Below are positions 16,448-25,300 of a stretch of 39,245 bases of DNA, piece by piece. The stretch covers positions 1 to 39,245 of the forward strand of contig JAFZWQ010000018.1 in the NCBI GenBank assembly GCA_017617235.1, written 5' to 3'. The translations under genes and the position numbers were made by a program. Every line of letters begins with the position of its first letter. The stretch's first letter is position 1. A model generated the notes under the pieces. The model made no database searches. It saw only the letters and a list, made by a program, of their open reading frames with translations, and was not told the DNA's origin. Source of the stretch: Bacteroidaceae bacterium (GTDB taxonomy: Bacteria; Bacteroidota; Bacteroidia; Bacteroidales; Bacteroidaceae).

Positions 16448-17764
16448 TCATTTTCTCCAGAACCATCCCGTGTAGGCAATGGACAGCGAAAACTCGTTCT
16501 CGCGATTGTAGCGTCCACCTCCAAAGACGCGTTGTGTGCCTATGCGACGGGTGTTCCAGTCGGCCTTTACCACCAGATAGGGCAATGGGAAATAATTGAC
16601 ACCGCCTACCCACTTGCTTACCTGACAGCGGGCATCCATCGTCTGTCCGGCTTCGCCTTTCTGTTGGGGATTAAAGTATTCATAGCGGGCAAAGGGATAG
16701 AGCACGGGCATGTGTTTCTTGCGAATCAGCGCCTTCATATTCAGTCCTGCTTCCACACCATATGCTAAAGCGTTTTGGGCAATGCGATGCATGGCTCCGT
16801 GGTGGTAGTTCGATTTGTTCGACAAGTTAACGGCACTCATGGCACGGGCATTCTGCAGTTGTCCCCAAATGATGTTGGCGCGTGCCGTTACATATTTATT
16901 GCGATACTGGGCATCGGCATTCAGTATATTCAGATGCGAACGTCCGACACTCGAATATTTATAGCGTTTGTCGGCATTGGCCGTAACGTCGTTACAGAAG
17001 TAGTACGATGTACCCAGTCGCAATCCGGGGATACCTGCGTATTCCAGTCGCGCGGTGTAGGCAGGACTGGTAAAGTTGTCTGTCTCAAACAGCCCTTGCT
17101 TGCCATCGGCTACCCAGTGGTCGCGTCCAAAGCCATCGGCATTCAAACCAGCTGTCACGTAGGCTTCGTACGACAGTTTCGAATAGCCCTTGCCTACGCT
17201 TCCGAACAAGGAAACACCCGTTTCGTGCCACGTGCTGGGCAGTATGGTGGTTTCGCTTTCGGGTCGGACGGTTCCGAAGAACAGGATGGGTTCGTGGTGG
17301 GCGTTAGTCAGTCCCACGGGCAGCACCATGTGACCCACCCTTACGTTGAACGTCCGATTATAGGTATAGGTCAGGTGAAACTGCTCCAGAGCTACTTCGC
17401 CGCCCTTTTCCATTTCCGTCTCGTATTCGCCATTCTCCGAGGCTTCCATCTCTGTTTCCACACCTACGCCACCAGCTTCGAACTCAATTTCGGCACCCAG
17501 GTTCCAATGTTTATTGAACCTGTAGTCGCCAGCGACGACGAAACGCGGAATTGCGATGCTGTTGCGACGTTCGTAGGTGTTGCCCGTTGTGGTGCCGTTG
17601 AAACGACTGGTACCATATCCCATGAACGAGGCCAGCACTTCACCATATCCGCCAATACGGAACTTCTGGTATTCGGCTACCTGGGTGGAATCTTTATTCA
17701 CTTTGGCAACGGCCAATCCGGTCGTTCCCATCAGCAATATCAATGTCAGTAATGCTTTTTTCAT
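16448..17764 (-). CDS. Outer-membrane porin of the iron/cytochrome locus
   Basis: A 438-residue beta-barrel with a signal peptide ending near LAVAK (residue 20). The start is ATG at 17764; an earlier in-frame start at 17818 would add 18 basic residues before the signal and overlap the promoter. It opens with FRIGGYGEV, then shows repeated amphipathic strands such as FNVRVGHMVLPVGLTN, as in OprO/OprP-like or Bacteroidetes porins. An acidic loop (EMEASENGEYETEMEKGGE, about 107-125) could attract cations. It is the gene next to the divergent RIC-LuxR regulator and so its most likely direct target. Confidence 0.78.
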   Translation of the reverse strand: MKKALLTLILLMGTTGLAVAKVNKDSTQVAEYQKFRIGGYGEVLASFMGYGTSRFNGTTTGNTYERRNSIAIPRFVVAGDYRFNKHWNLGAEIEFEAGGVGVETEMEASENGEYETEMEKGGEVALEQFHLTYTYNRTFNVRVGHMVLPVGLTNAHHEPILFFGTVRPESETTILPSTWHETGVSLFGSVGKGYSKLSYEAYVTAGLNADGFGRDHWVADGKQGLFETDNFTSPAYTARLEYAGIPGLRLGTSYYFCNDVTANADKRYKYSSVGRSHLNILNADAQYRNKYVTARANIIWGQLQNARAMSAVNLSNKSNYHHGAMHRIAQNALAYGVEAGLNMKALIRKKHMPVLYPFARYEYFNPQQKGEAGQTMDARCQVSKWVGGVNYFPLPYLVVKADWNTRRIGTQRVFGGGRYNRENEFSLSIAYTGWFWRK

Positions 17765-17787
17765 ACTCGATTTTTTTAATTTGGCTG

Positions 17788-17818
17788 CGAAATTACGTGC
17801 TTTCCATCGAATGTGCAA
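17788..17818 (-). promoter_or_regulatory. Likely promoter of the porin gene
   Basis: On the minus strand TTGC (17815-17818), 19 bases, then TAATTTCG (17788-17795), one base away from TAnnTTTG. The leader would be about 18-20 bases. Confidence 0.5.
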
Positions 17819-17846
17819 TACCCAAATCGTGTGGTTCTTTTGTGGT

Positions 17847-17916
17847 GGGTAAAGGCTGTTGTACCCGTTTGTGGTTACTCGGATACCTTATTCTTGTGAC
17901 GCGGAATGTTGTTCCG
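17847..17916. promoter_or_regulatory. Palindromes in the divergent regulator/porin spacer, candidate operators
   Basis: GGGTA...TACCC (17847-17851 and 17862-17866) and CGGAA-TGTTG-TTCCG (17902-17916). The second is a perfect five-base inverted repeat centred about 57 bases before the regulator's -7 element. TTTGTGGT also occurs twice as a direct repeat (about 17839 and 17868). A LuxR-type regulator that acts on its own divergent spacer would bind such a site. Confidence 0.4.
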
Positions 17917-17941
17917 AAAATAGGAATACTTACAAATAGTG

Positions 17942-17973
17942 ATTGCGCGTGTCTGGGAAAAAACGTAACTTTG
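17942..17973 (+). promoter_or_regulatory. Promoter of the RIC-LuxR regulator
   Basis: ATTG (17942-17945), 20 bases, TAACTTTG (17966-17973), followed by 22 bases to the ATG at 17996. Confidence 0.6.
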
Positions 17974-17995
17974 CAGTCGAAATAAAAAAGTAACG

Positions 17996-18949
17996 ATGAA
18001 ACGAATGAAATTGTACGAGGCCGAGGATAAGATGATAGACCTCATCAGCGACAACCACAGTATGTTGCAGGGCCTGGGTGCCTTCGGAATCCGCCTGGGG
18101 TTTGGCGACAAAACTGTCAGCGAGATTTGCCACGAACAGGGTGTCGACTGTTACACCTTTCTTACCGTTGTGAACTTTCTGATAAACGGATATACTCCCA
18201 AGGAGACGGACGACAAGATTTCCGTGCAGACGTTGCTCGACTATCTGCGTGCCTCGCATCGCTATTTTCTGGACTTCCAGTTGCCTTCCATCCGCAAGAA
18301 ACTGGAGGAATCCCTCAGCCAGAGCGATAAGCTCGTAGTGCTGATACTGCGTCTCTACGACGAATATGCCCACGACATCCGTCTGCACATGAAGTACGAG
18401 GAGAAGACGCTGTTCCCATACGTCGAGGCCCTGCTCAAAGGGGAACAGAAGACAGACTACAATGTCGATATTTTCTCGAAACACCACAGTGACACGACGG
18501 GTAAGTTCCACGAACTGAAGAATATCATCATCAAATACCTGCCTCACGACGGATTGGCCAACAACCAGTTGACGGCCACCCTCTTCGATATTTACAACAA
18601 CGAGGAATGGCTCTCGAACCACAGCAATGTCGAGGAGGTGCTGTTCGTGCCCGCCATACGTATTCTGGAACAGCAACTGAAGACCGACGATGTGTCTGCT
18701 CGCATTTCCAACATGATTAGCAATGCCGACAGCCAGGAGGCCATCTCCGAACGCGAGAAGGAGATTATCATGTGCCTGGTACAGGGCATGTCGAACAAGG
18801 AAATTGCCAACCAACTATTCATTTCCGTCAACACCGTCATCACCCATCGCCGCAATATCGTCCGCAAGTTGCAAATCCATTCGCTTGCTGGCCTCACCAT
18901 CTACGCCATTGCCAACAACCTCATAGACAAGCGTTGTTTCACGGCGTAA
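17996..18949 (+). CDS. RIC/YtfE-like di-iron (hemerythrin-type) sensor fused to a LuxR-type HTH
   Basis: A 317-residue regulator. Residues about 25-65 resemble the N-terminal ScdA/YtfE domain (GFGDKTVSEIC), with Cys45 and Cys52 but not the double Cys of YtfE. Residues 80-225 are a hemerythrin-type four-helix domain with likely iron ligands His88, His131, Glu135, His163 or His164, His209 and Glu213. Their spacing matches the E. coli YtfE ligands as I recall them (84, 129, 133, 160, 204, 208). Residues 250-310 are a LuxR/GerE helix-turn-helix (ISEREKEII, SNKEIANQLFIS, NTVITHRRNIVRKL). It would sense oxygen, NO or iron and control transcription, most simply of the divergent porin/iron locus. Confidence 0.88.
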   Translation: MKRMKLYEAEDKMIDLISDNHSMLQGLGAFGIRLGFGDKTVSEICHEQGVDCYTFLTVVNFLINGYTPKETDDKISVQTLLDYLRASHRYFLDFQLPSIRKKLEESLSQSDKLVVLILRLYDEYAHDIRLHMKYEEKTLFPYVEALLKGEQKTDYNVDIFSKHHSDTTGKFHELKNIIIKYLPHDGLANNQLTATLFDIYNNEEWLSNHSNVEEVLFVPAIRILEQQLKTDDVSARISNMISNADSQEAISEREKEIIMCLVQGMSNKEIANQLFISVNTVITHRRNIVRKLQIHSLAGLTIYAIANNLIDKRCFTA

Positions 18950-19031
18950 ATGCAAGTTTAGACGAAGTTTTAGCCAAAAATCAAGCATATTTTATGCCTT
19001 TAGGTATAAAAAATGCACTCCTGTGAATGCC

Positions 19032-19059
19032 AAAAGCCTCGATGAAATGGCGCTTTTTT
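19032..19059 (+). terminator. Probable terminator of the regulator gene
   Basis: AAAAGCC and GGCGCTTTTTT form a short imperfect stem followed by T6, about 80 bases after the stop at 18949. Confidence 0.5.
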
Positions 19060-19095
19060 GCATTTTTGCATTACACATTTCCCATTAATCACTCT

Positions 19096-19258
19096 CGTTG
19101 ATAACAACTGTTTTCGACTTGTAGATAGAACCAGTGTCGCGAATCGCGACGGTGGTTTTGTCTTTTCCATTAACGAGTCCTCATTTCGGGGACTCATCTT
19201 ATCCCCTGCTGATGAGGTAACGAATCGTTACCCCAGTCTCTCGCCTCATCCATCAACG
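19096..19258. other. Nested multi-stem element, possible structured RNA
   Basis: Several inverted repeats nest in order. CGTTGAT (19096-19102) pairs with ATCAACG (19252-19258) and encloses three hairpins: AACCA/TGGTT plus GTCGCG-AAT-CGCGAC (19129-19157), GAGTCC/GGACTC (19175-19195), and GATGA plus GGTAACG-AAT-CGTTACC with TCATC (19211-19250). Two of the hairpins share the CG-AAT-CG tip. There is no supported gene here; an open frame of about 70 codons overlaps it but lacks features. It could be an RNA with a multi-way junction or a DNA-level recombination site. Confidence 0.45.
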
Positions 19259-19292
19259 TGTTATTATATTGATTTATAGGTGTGTACATGAG

Positions 19293-19353
19293 CTTGGAAG
19301 GGGGCTGAATTATGACAATGACAGTGACAAAGTGACATTAAGCACCTTCCAAG
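19293..19353. repeat. CTTGGAAGG inverted repeat
   Basis: CTTGGAAGG (19293-19301) and CCTTCCAAG (19345-19353) are a perfect nine-base inverted pair that encloses the left arm of the larger inverted repeat at 19313-19472. Confidence 0.6.
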
Positions 19354-19472
19354 CATTCACGAGACGCAATTTTGAATAAAGAGATAATAAATTATAATTA
19401 TTATATTAGTATAACCATTGAAGTCCGACGTGTCGAAACCACCTTAATGTCATAATGTCACTGTCATTGTCA
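19313..19472. repeat. 30-base inverted repeat with a 100-base loop
   Basis: The arms are 19313-19342 and 19443-19472. They match over 17 and 10 bases with a 3x3 mismatch between, and contain GACAATGACAGTGACA-type units. The loop is very AT-rich (around 19371-19410). It has the size and shape of a MITE-like element or a large RNA hairpin, but no target-site duplication is evident. Confidence 0.7.
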
Positions 19473-19597
19473 CGATTTTCGACACGCCTAAAATACAAAA
19501 AATAATAGTGTTCAAACACATTGTGTTTGGTATACTGTTTGTAATATGTACTGCAGATGCAAACGGGAACGACAGGTGCACATATTGGGCTCGTCCC

Positions 19598-19678
19598 AAC
19601 GCTACCGCCGGAGCGTTACAACGCTAAGCGCCTCGCGATACTATCGCTCCCCACCTAGCGTTGAGTAGCGTCTTTTTT
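19598..19678 (+). ncRNA. Nested hairpin element ending in T6, possible small RNA or terminator
   Basis: AACGCT/AGCGTT (19598-19617) forms a first hairpin. CAACGCTA (19619-19626) pairs with TAGCGTTG (19656-19663) around an inner GCGATA-C-TATCGC palindrome (19635-19647). A further TAGCGT and six T residues (19673-19678) follow. It lies about 50 bases before the first of the two duplicated promoters. The T run suggests transcription on the plus strand; no promoter for it is clear. Confidence 0.4.
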
Positions 19679-19731
19679 ACTAACGTCAACCTGCGGTTTA
19701 GAATACTCTCGCTCGAAAATACTCAAATACT

Positions 19732-19763
19732 TTTGGTATTTTGCTCACTTAATCGTATCTTTG
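19732..19763 (+). promoter_or_regulatory. Promoter P1 (first copy)
   Basis: TTTG (19732-19735), 20 bases, TATCTTTG (19756-19763). The spacer contains GCTCACTTAATCG, identical in the second copy 72 bases further on. CGTGTCGAA begins two bases after it (19765-19773). Confidence 0.65.
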
Positions 19764-19803
19764 ACGTGTCGAAGATACTCACATTCGGATAATTGCAAAT
19801 AAA

Positions 19804-19835
19804 TTTGCATTTTCGCTCACTTAATCGTATCTTTG
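19804..19835 (+). promoter_or_regulatory. Promoter P2 of the metallopeptidase-GH2 operon
   Basis: TTTG (19804-19807), 20 bases, TATCTTTG (19828-19835), with the GCTCACTTAATCG spacer block. Six bases after it lies a five-codon upstream frame (19842-19856, M-S-K-T-stop) that ends two bases before the ATG at 19859. Confidence 0.7.
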
Positions 19836-19858
19836 CAGCAGATGAGTAAAACTTAAAT

Positions 19859-22315
19859 ATGATTAATACTATGAAAATGTTAAGATTATGCGGGCTTATG
19901 CTACTGAGCGTGGTGCTGGGCCTGGGTATGACAGCCTGTAGCGACAAGGACGATGTTACAGACCCCAAAGACCAAACTGTCGATCCTACTGCAATCATCA
20001 AGCCGGAGGACTATGTTACGGTTTCCTCGTTAGGCGGAACGGTTACAAAAGATGATGTTACTGTAACCTTCCCTGTTGGTACTTATACGGGTGATACCAG
20101 GGTAGCAGTCTCGGAGGTTAAGGAAGGCGATGTGCTGGGCGATGACGAGATTTCAAACTTCTACCAGCTGTATCTCCCCACATCGACCAAGGAGCCTACG
20201 GCCGTAAAGATAAAGTGCGAGAATGCCGACCCGGATGCAAATGTTGTGGCACATATTCCGGCCTATTACCTGTCGATGGACCAGCCGACTTATAACGACA
20301 TTGTGCTGGAGTCGACCTACGAGAATGGTGAATATACGGTAACCCTGCCGCCAAGTGGAAATGTTGGCATAGACAAGGACGAATATGTGGACATCAGCAT
20401 TGGTGTGGCGCACAGGGAATATAGTGGTACAACGGCTCCTGTGGCAACAAAGGCCGCGCGTGCCCAAATCTTCGACGAGGTGTTCAAAGAAGGCAATGTT
20501 TCCTGGCACTTCGAATTTTCGCCGTTCCAAAAGGCTGCATACGCAGATATTCTGTTTGTGCGTTGGGATGAAATCAACGAAACCATTCGCGAGGCTATCA
20601 AGCTTTTGCACGGCTTGGGCTTGGCAGTAACGGAGCGCAATATTGCTTTTTCGTTCGAAACCTATTACAAATATGTAACAGACCCGAAAACCAAGAAAGA
20701 TAAGAAGGTGATTGACAGCGAAACGGACGGAGAGTTTTCTCAGAGTTCATGGAGTGATGAATCCAGCACGGTTTCGTTTAATTATCTGATTCTCGAGAAT
20801 TTCGAGGGCAGGAAAACAGGTTTCCGCAGTGCTGCTATTCATGAACTGATGCACGTCTTCCAGGCCGATTACGACCCACGTTGGGCATATACAAAGGCAA
20901 AATCTTTGAATCAGAAGTATCAGATAACCTATGAATCTGGTGCTGTGTGGGCAGAACAATTAATGACTGGAGAGTTTTCTAAGGGATTTGTGAACGGCTA
21001 TATCAAAGAGTTTGTGAGAGGTTTGGACAACGCTACGGATATCTATAGCGGCTCTGGGAAATCGTCTGCTCAAATGTATTCTGCTCATGGTTATGCAGCT
21101 TCCACATTGTTGCAATACATATTTAATAATATGAGCGAATATGGGTTTAACAACAATTCCATTAAGGACCTGTACGAGATTTGGAAGAAGACCGGCAACT
21201 ATTTCAAGGAACTTGTCAATGAACTGACCGCGAAAAAGGGTTACGCCCTATTCTCCTATGGCCGTTACGACGAATTCCTTCTTAGCCTGATGAAAGGTGA
21301 TGTTGTATCCGCTTTCTCTTTCCCCAATTTCTGCCCCTCTCCCGATGCCATAATTAAGGACAAGAAGTTCGCGGTGACGGTAAAAAGTGAAGCCTATCCC
21401 TTTGGCTGCGATGTGAGAATGATTGCAGTTGACCTGCCTGGCACCACGGAACTGGATGGCAAGGAACTGGTGCTCCAGCACAAGAAACCTGGTGTAAAAA
21501 CGAGTTTCTATGTATACAACGAGGGATACTACGACCATCATGCATACATCAGCGAATATTCTACCGACACCATTTCGGGCAAGGAACTGAAGAATTTCTA
21601 TAATCCCACGACCAAGAAATACACGGTTCGCTTCTATGCCTTTACGACGACTGCGGATAACAAAAAACTTATGCCGTATGAGATTAGTGCGGAACTGAAG
21701 GATACCGTTGCTGTGCCACAGGATTTGTCGGAAATCGAGATTGACTACTTCAGCTTCGATGCGGAACTGAAGGCGAAATATACGTGGACTTACGATGGTG
21801 CGGACCATCCTCAGGACGTTGGTACAAGCTATTTTGCATTTGGCTCGACATTGGGTTACGGACAAGACCCGAATACGTTGAAGATTACCTCGAAAATGAA
21901 CGGAACGACCCTGCACGTCGAGGGCAAGGAGGAATATGACCATGAGTCGGGTGGCAAGTACAGCAAGACATTCTCCTTCGACATCGTAAACTTTACGGGC
22001 GACTTCAAGAAGGCCAAGCTCACGAACCTCGTCACGAAATACAGCGACTACTATACTGCCGACGAGCATAGTGAGAGTGAACTGCATCTGACTGATGTCG
22101 GCTACAAGTCCTTCTCGCCCAAGAATGCCTATTATAAATACAATTATCTGACACTGAAGAGTACCGTTGGAACGGGCTTGAGAGTAACTTCGGCCAGCGC
22201 TTCCTCTTGTTGGCAGTTCAGCGACGGAACGCCAGTTTCCAGCAAGGCTACGTTTATACCCGACGATTCGGACTATGCCGAGTTCGAAATATCCTTCAGA
22301 CCTAAAGAGAAATAA
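19859..22315 (+). CDS. Exported lipoprotein with HExxH zinc metallopeptidase motif
   Basis: An 818-residue lipoprotein (lipobox MTAC, Cys27). Residues about 55-185 are beta-rich and open with SSLGGTVTKDDVTVTFPVG, resembling a ZU5-like domain. The catalytic region shows AAIHELMHVFQ (His328, Glu329, His332) and, 27 residues later, YESGAVWAEQ, with Glu359 as a likely third zinc ligand, as in gluzincins. The C-terminal half (about 500-818) is beta-rich and unrecognised. I do not know a named family. It is expressed from a duplicated promoter and lies 12 bases before the GH2 gene, so a protease and a glycosidase may act together on glycoproteins. The gene looks more AT-rich than its neighbour. Confidence 0.75.
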   Translation: MINTMKMLRLCGLMLLSVVLGLGMTACSDKDDVTDPKDQTVDPTAIIKPEDYVTVSSLGGTVTKDDVTVTFPVGTYTGDTRVAVSEVKEGDVLGDDEISNFYQLYLPTSTKEPTAVKIKCENADPDANVVAHIPAYYLSMDQPTYNDIVLESTYENGEYTVTLPPSGNVGIDKDEYVDISIGVAHREYSGTTAPVATKAARAQIFDEVFKEGNVSWHFEFSPFQKAAYADILFVRWDEINETIREAIKLLHGLGLAVTERNIAFSFETYYKYVTDPKTKKDKKVIDSETDGEFSQSSWSDESSTVSFNYLILENFEGRKTGFRSAAIHELMHVFQADYDPRWAYTKAKSLNQKYQITYESGAVWAEQLMTGEFSKGFVNGYIKEFVRGLDNATDIYSGSGKSSAQMYSAHGYAASTLLQYIFNNMSEYGFNNNSIKDLYEIWKKTGNYFKELVNELTAKKGYALFSYGRYDEFLLSLMKGDVVSAFSFPNFCPSPDAIIKDKKFAVTVKSEAYPFGCDVRMIAVDLPGTTELDGKELVLQHKKPGVKTSFYVYNEGYYDHHAYISEYSTDTISGKELKNFYNPTTKKYTVRFYAFTTTADNKKLMPYEISAELKDTVAVPQDLSEIEIDYFSFDAELKAKYTWTYDGADHPQDVGTSYFAFGSTLGYGQDPNTLKITSKMNGTTLHVEGKEEYDHESGGKYSKTFSFDIVNFTGDFKKAKLTNLVTKYSDYYTADEHSESELHLTDVGYKSFSPKNAYYKYNYLTLKSTVGTGLRVTSASASSCWQFSDGTPVSSKATFIPDDSDYAEFEISFRPKEK

Positions 22316-22327
22316 AACACATTTGCT

Positions 22328-25300
22328 ATGAAAATCAAAAGGTATTGCATGTTGGCTGCAATGGCGGTGACCATGGGAATGGTGGCGCAGGCAGCAAAGT
22401 GGGAACGCAAGCAGGCAGCCCTGATGACTACCTGGGGTGAGAACATCGACCCGGAACAGACGTGGCAGGAATATCCCCGTCCGCAACTGGTGCGCCAGGA
22501 TTGGATGAACCTGAACGGCGTGTGGGAGTATTTCCGTCGCGACAACACCATCAAGCTGGATGCCGAAACATCTACCAGCCGCTTCACCAAGCACATTCTG
22601 GTGCCCTTTGGTGTGGAGTCGGCGCTGTCCGGCATCATGCATACCGACTTGGGGACAACGGCCAATTCCACGCTGATGTATCGCCGCACGTTCACCCTGA
22701 CGGATGCCTTCAAGGACAAGCGTACGCTGCTGCATTTCGGAGCAGTGGATTGGCGCTGTGCCGTCTATGTGAACCGCACGCTGGTAGGTCAGCACGATGG
22801 TGGCAGCGACCCCTTTACGTTCGACATCACTAACTGCCTGAAGGCCGATGGCGAGCAGGAGATTCAGGTGGCCGTTTACGACCCCAGTAGTCGTGGCGGA
22901 CAGCCCACGGGCAAGCAGACCACCAGTCCGGGCAGCATTTGGTACACCAGTTGCAGTGGTATCTGGCAGACCGTTTGGCTGGAGCCTGTGAACGACTGTC
23001 ACATCGAGCGCTACGAGGTAGTTCCCGATGCGGCTACGGGTTCGGCCCGCATCCGTGTCATTGCCAGCGACCCCACGTGCAAGTTCTATCTGGTGGCTCG
23101 CGATGGCGAGGAGATTGTGGCTACAACGGAAAAGACAAAGGTGGGGCAGGAGGTTACTGTTACAATCCCCAATGCCAAACTTTGGTCGCCCGACAGCCCC
23201 TTCCTCTATAATCTGGACATCTATCTGTGTCGCGACAATTGCGAGGAATGCGACCGTGCTCGCGGCTACTTCGGACTGCGCACCCTGTCGATGGGTATGG
23301 TAGATGGGCATCCCGCCTTTCTGCTCAACGGCAAGCCGCTGTTCATGTATGGCCCGTTGGATCAGGGATGGTGGCCCGACGGCCTGCTAACTCCCCCTTC
23401 CTACGAAGCCATGATTTACGACCTGCAGACCATCAAGTCACTGGGTATGAATATGGTACGCAAGCACATCAAGGTGGAGAACGACCTGTGGTACGAATGG
23501 TGCGACCGTAATGGACTCGTCGTGTGGCAGGATATGCCCAGCGGTGGCGACAGCGGTAACCTGGGTACCAAGGAAGAGATTCACCAGAATTTCTACGAGG
23601 AGTGCGAACGCATCGTAACTGCCCTGAAACAGCATCCCAGCATCTGCGTGTGGGTGCCCTACAACGAGGGTTGGGGACAGGATGCCGGCTCGGGTGCCGG
23701 ACACACCAAGCGTGGATTCATGGTGGTGCGCAATGCCGATGCCGACACGGGCCGACTGATGAATGCCGCTTCCGGATGGCACGACTTCGAGATTGGCGAC
23801 ATCACGGATGCACACAGCTATCCGTCGCCCAGTGGAACGGGTAATCCGGGCAACAAACGTGTGAATGTGTGTGGCGAATTTGGTGGCATCACCTACCTCA
23901 TCGACGGGCATCTGTGGGGTGGAAACGACCAGGTGTACACATCGGTGGACAACAGCGAGGACTATACCGACCGCTTCATCCAATACACATCGGCGCTGCA
24001 GGGCTTGCAACTCGACAAGGGTCTGTGGGCAGGCGTATATACGCAGATTACTGATGTAGAGAAGGAGGTGAACGGCATCCTGACCTACGACCGCAAGGTA
24101 CTGAAAGTAAACCAGGAACAGTTAGCCGCCATCCGCGAAAGTATCGAACGCACCATAAACCAGCGCGTGAGTGGTGCCAAGAGTGTGGTGAAGGCTGGTG
24201 ACAATGCTACCGACATCATCTGGCACTACACCACCACCCAGCCTGCCGAGGGTTGGGAACAGCCTGAATTCGACGACAGCACTTGGAAGACGGGCGCAGC
24301 AGGCTTTGGCGAAATCAGTCAGCCTGCCGCTAGGGTACATACCAAGTGGACCACGTCGGACATCTGGATTCGCCGCACGTTCCAACTCACGGGACTCTCG
24401 GCCGAGGACCTGCCGAACCTGTGCCTGCGCCTGTTCTACGACGAGGACAGCGAGGTGTACATCAACGGCGTGCTGGCCATGAGTATTACGGGCTACAACA
24501 CCAGCTACCAGCTGTTCGGTATCTCCGAATCGGCCCGCAGAACCCTGAAACTGGACGGCGACAACGTCATTGCCATACATACCCACCAAACCAACGGCGG
24601 ACAGTATATTGATGCGGGATTCAGCGTACGTTCCTTCAAAGACAACACCACGCTGACGGCCGAACCTATGGAGGTGCAGGCGCTGGCGCCACAGCCCACC
24701 GACGACGGACAGCGGGCCTATCTGATGTCCTATTCGCGGACCGACGACGACCGCCTCTACTATGCCTACAGCTACGACGGACTGCGCTGGCAGGAACTCT
24801 TCGACGGGCAGAGCATTTATGGCGGAAACGGGCAGCCACCTGTACGCCGCCCTTTCATCTATAGGCTGGAGGGCGAGGACGGAGGGCAGACCTTCCATCT
24901 CGTTTTCGGAGGCGACGACGATGCCCCCGGCCTGTACCACCTCACCAGCTCCGACATGGCCACATGGAAACCCCTGGAGGGTCTAGATGCCAAGGTTATC
25001 GACGCCCCTGCCATAGCCCCGGAAATAGGCTACGACCCAGAAAGCCAGTCCTTCATCTATTACTGGCTGAAGTATTCGCGCGGCAAGTATTCCACCCAGT
25101 ACAGCCGCACATCCGACCTGGCTACATTCACCAAGGCGGCCCTCTACTTCAACCCTGGATACTCGGCTGCCGACCTGCACATCTTCCGTGCCAAGGACAA
25201 GTACGTGGCCCTCTTCACCGACCCTGAGGAACAGGGACTCTGCACGGCCAGCAGCTCCAGCCTGAACCCCTCGAATGGTCGCTTCGGCGGCTTCGCCAGC

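Noticed and set aside
16775-17752. A 325-codon open frame on the plus strand opposite the porin
   Set aside because: Shadow of the porin gene; His/Gly/Val-rich without recognisable motifs, and no promoter.
19061-19279. A possible 73-residue protein in the non-coding region
   Set aside because: No promoter at the right distance, no family likeness, and the region is better explained by nested inverted repeats.
21248-23311. A 687-codon open frame on the minus strand across the metallopeptidase-GH2 junction
   Set aside because: It runs antisense to two proteins with clear motifs, shows no domain or signal peptide, and such frames arise from codon bias in GC-rich genes.
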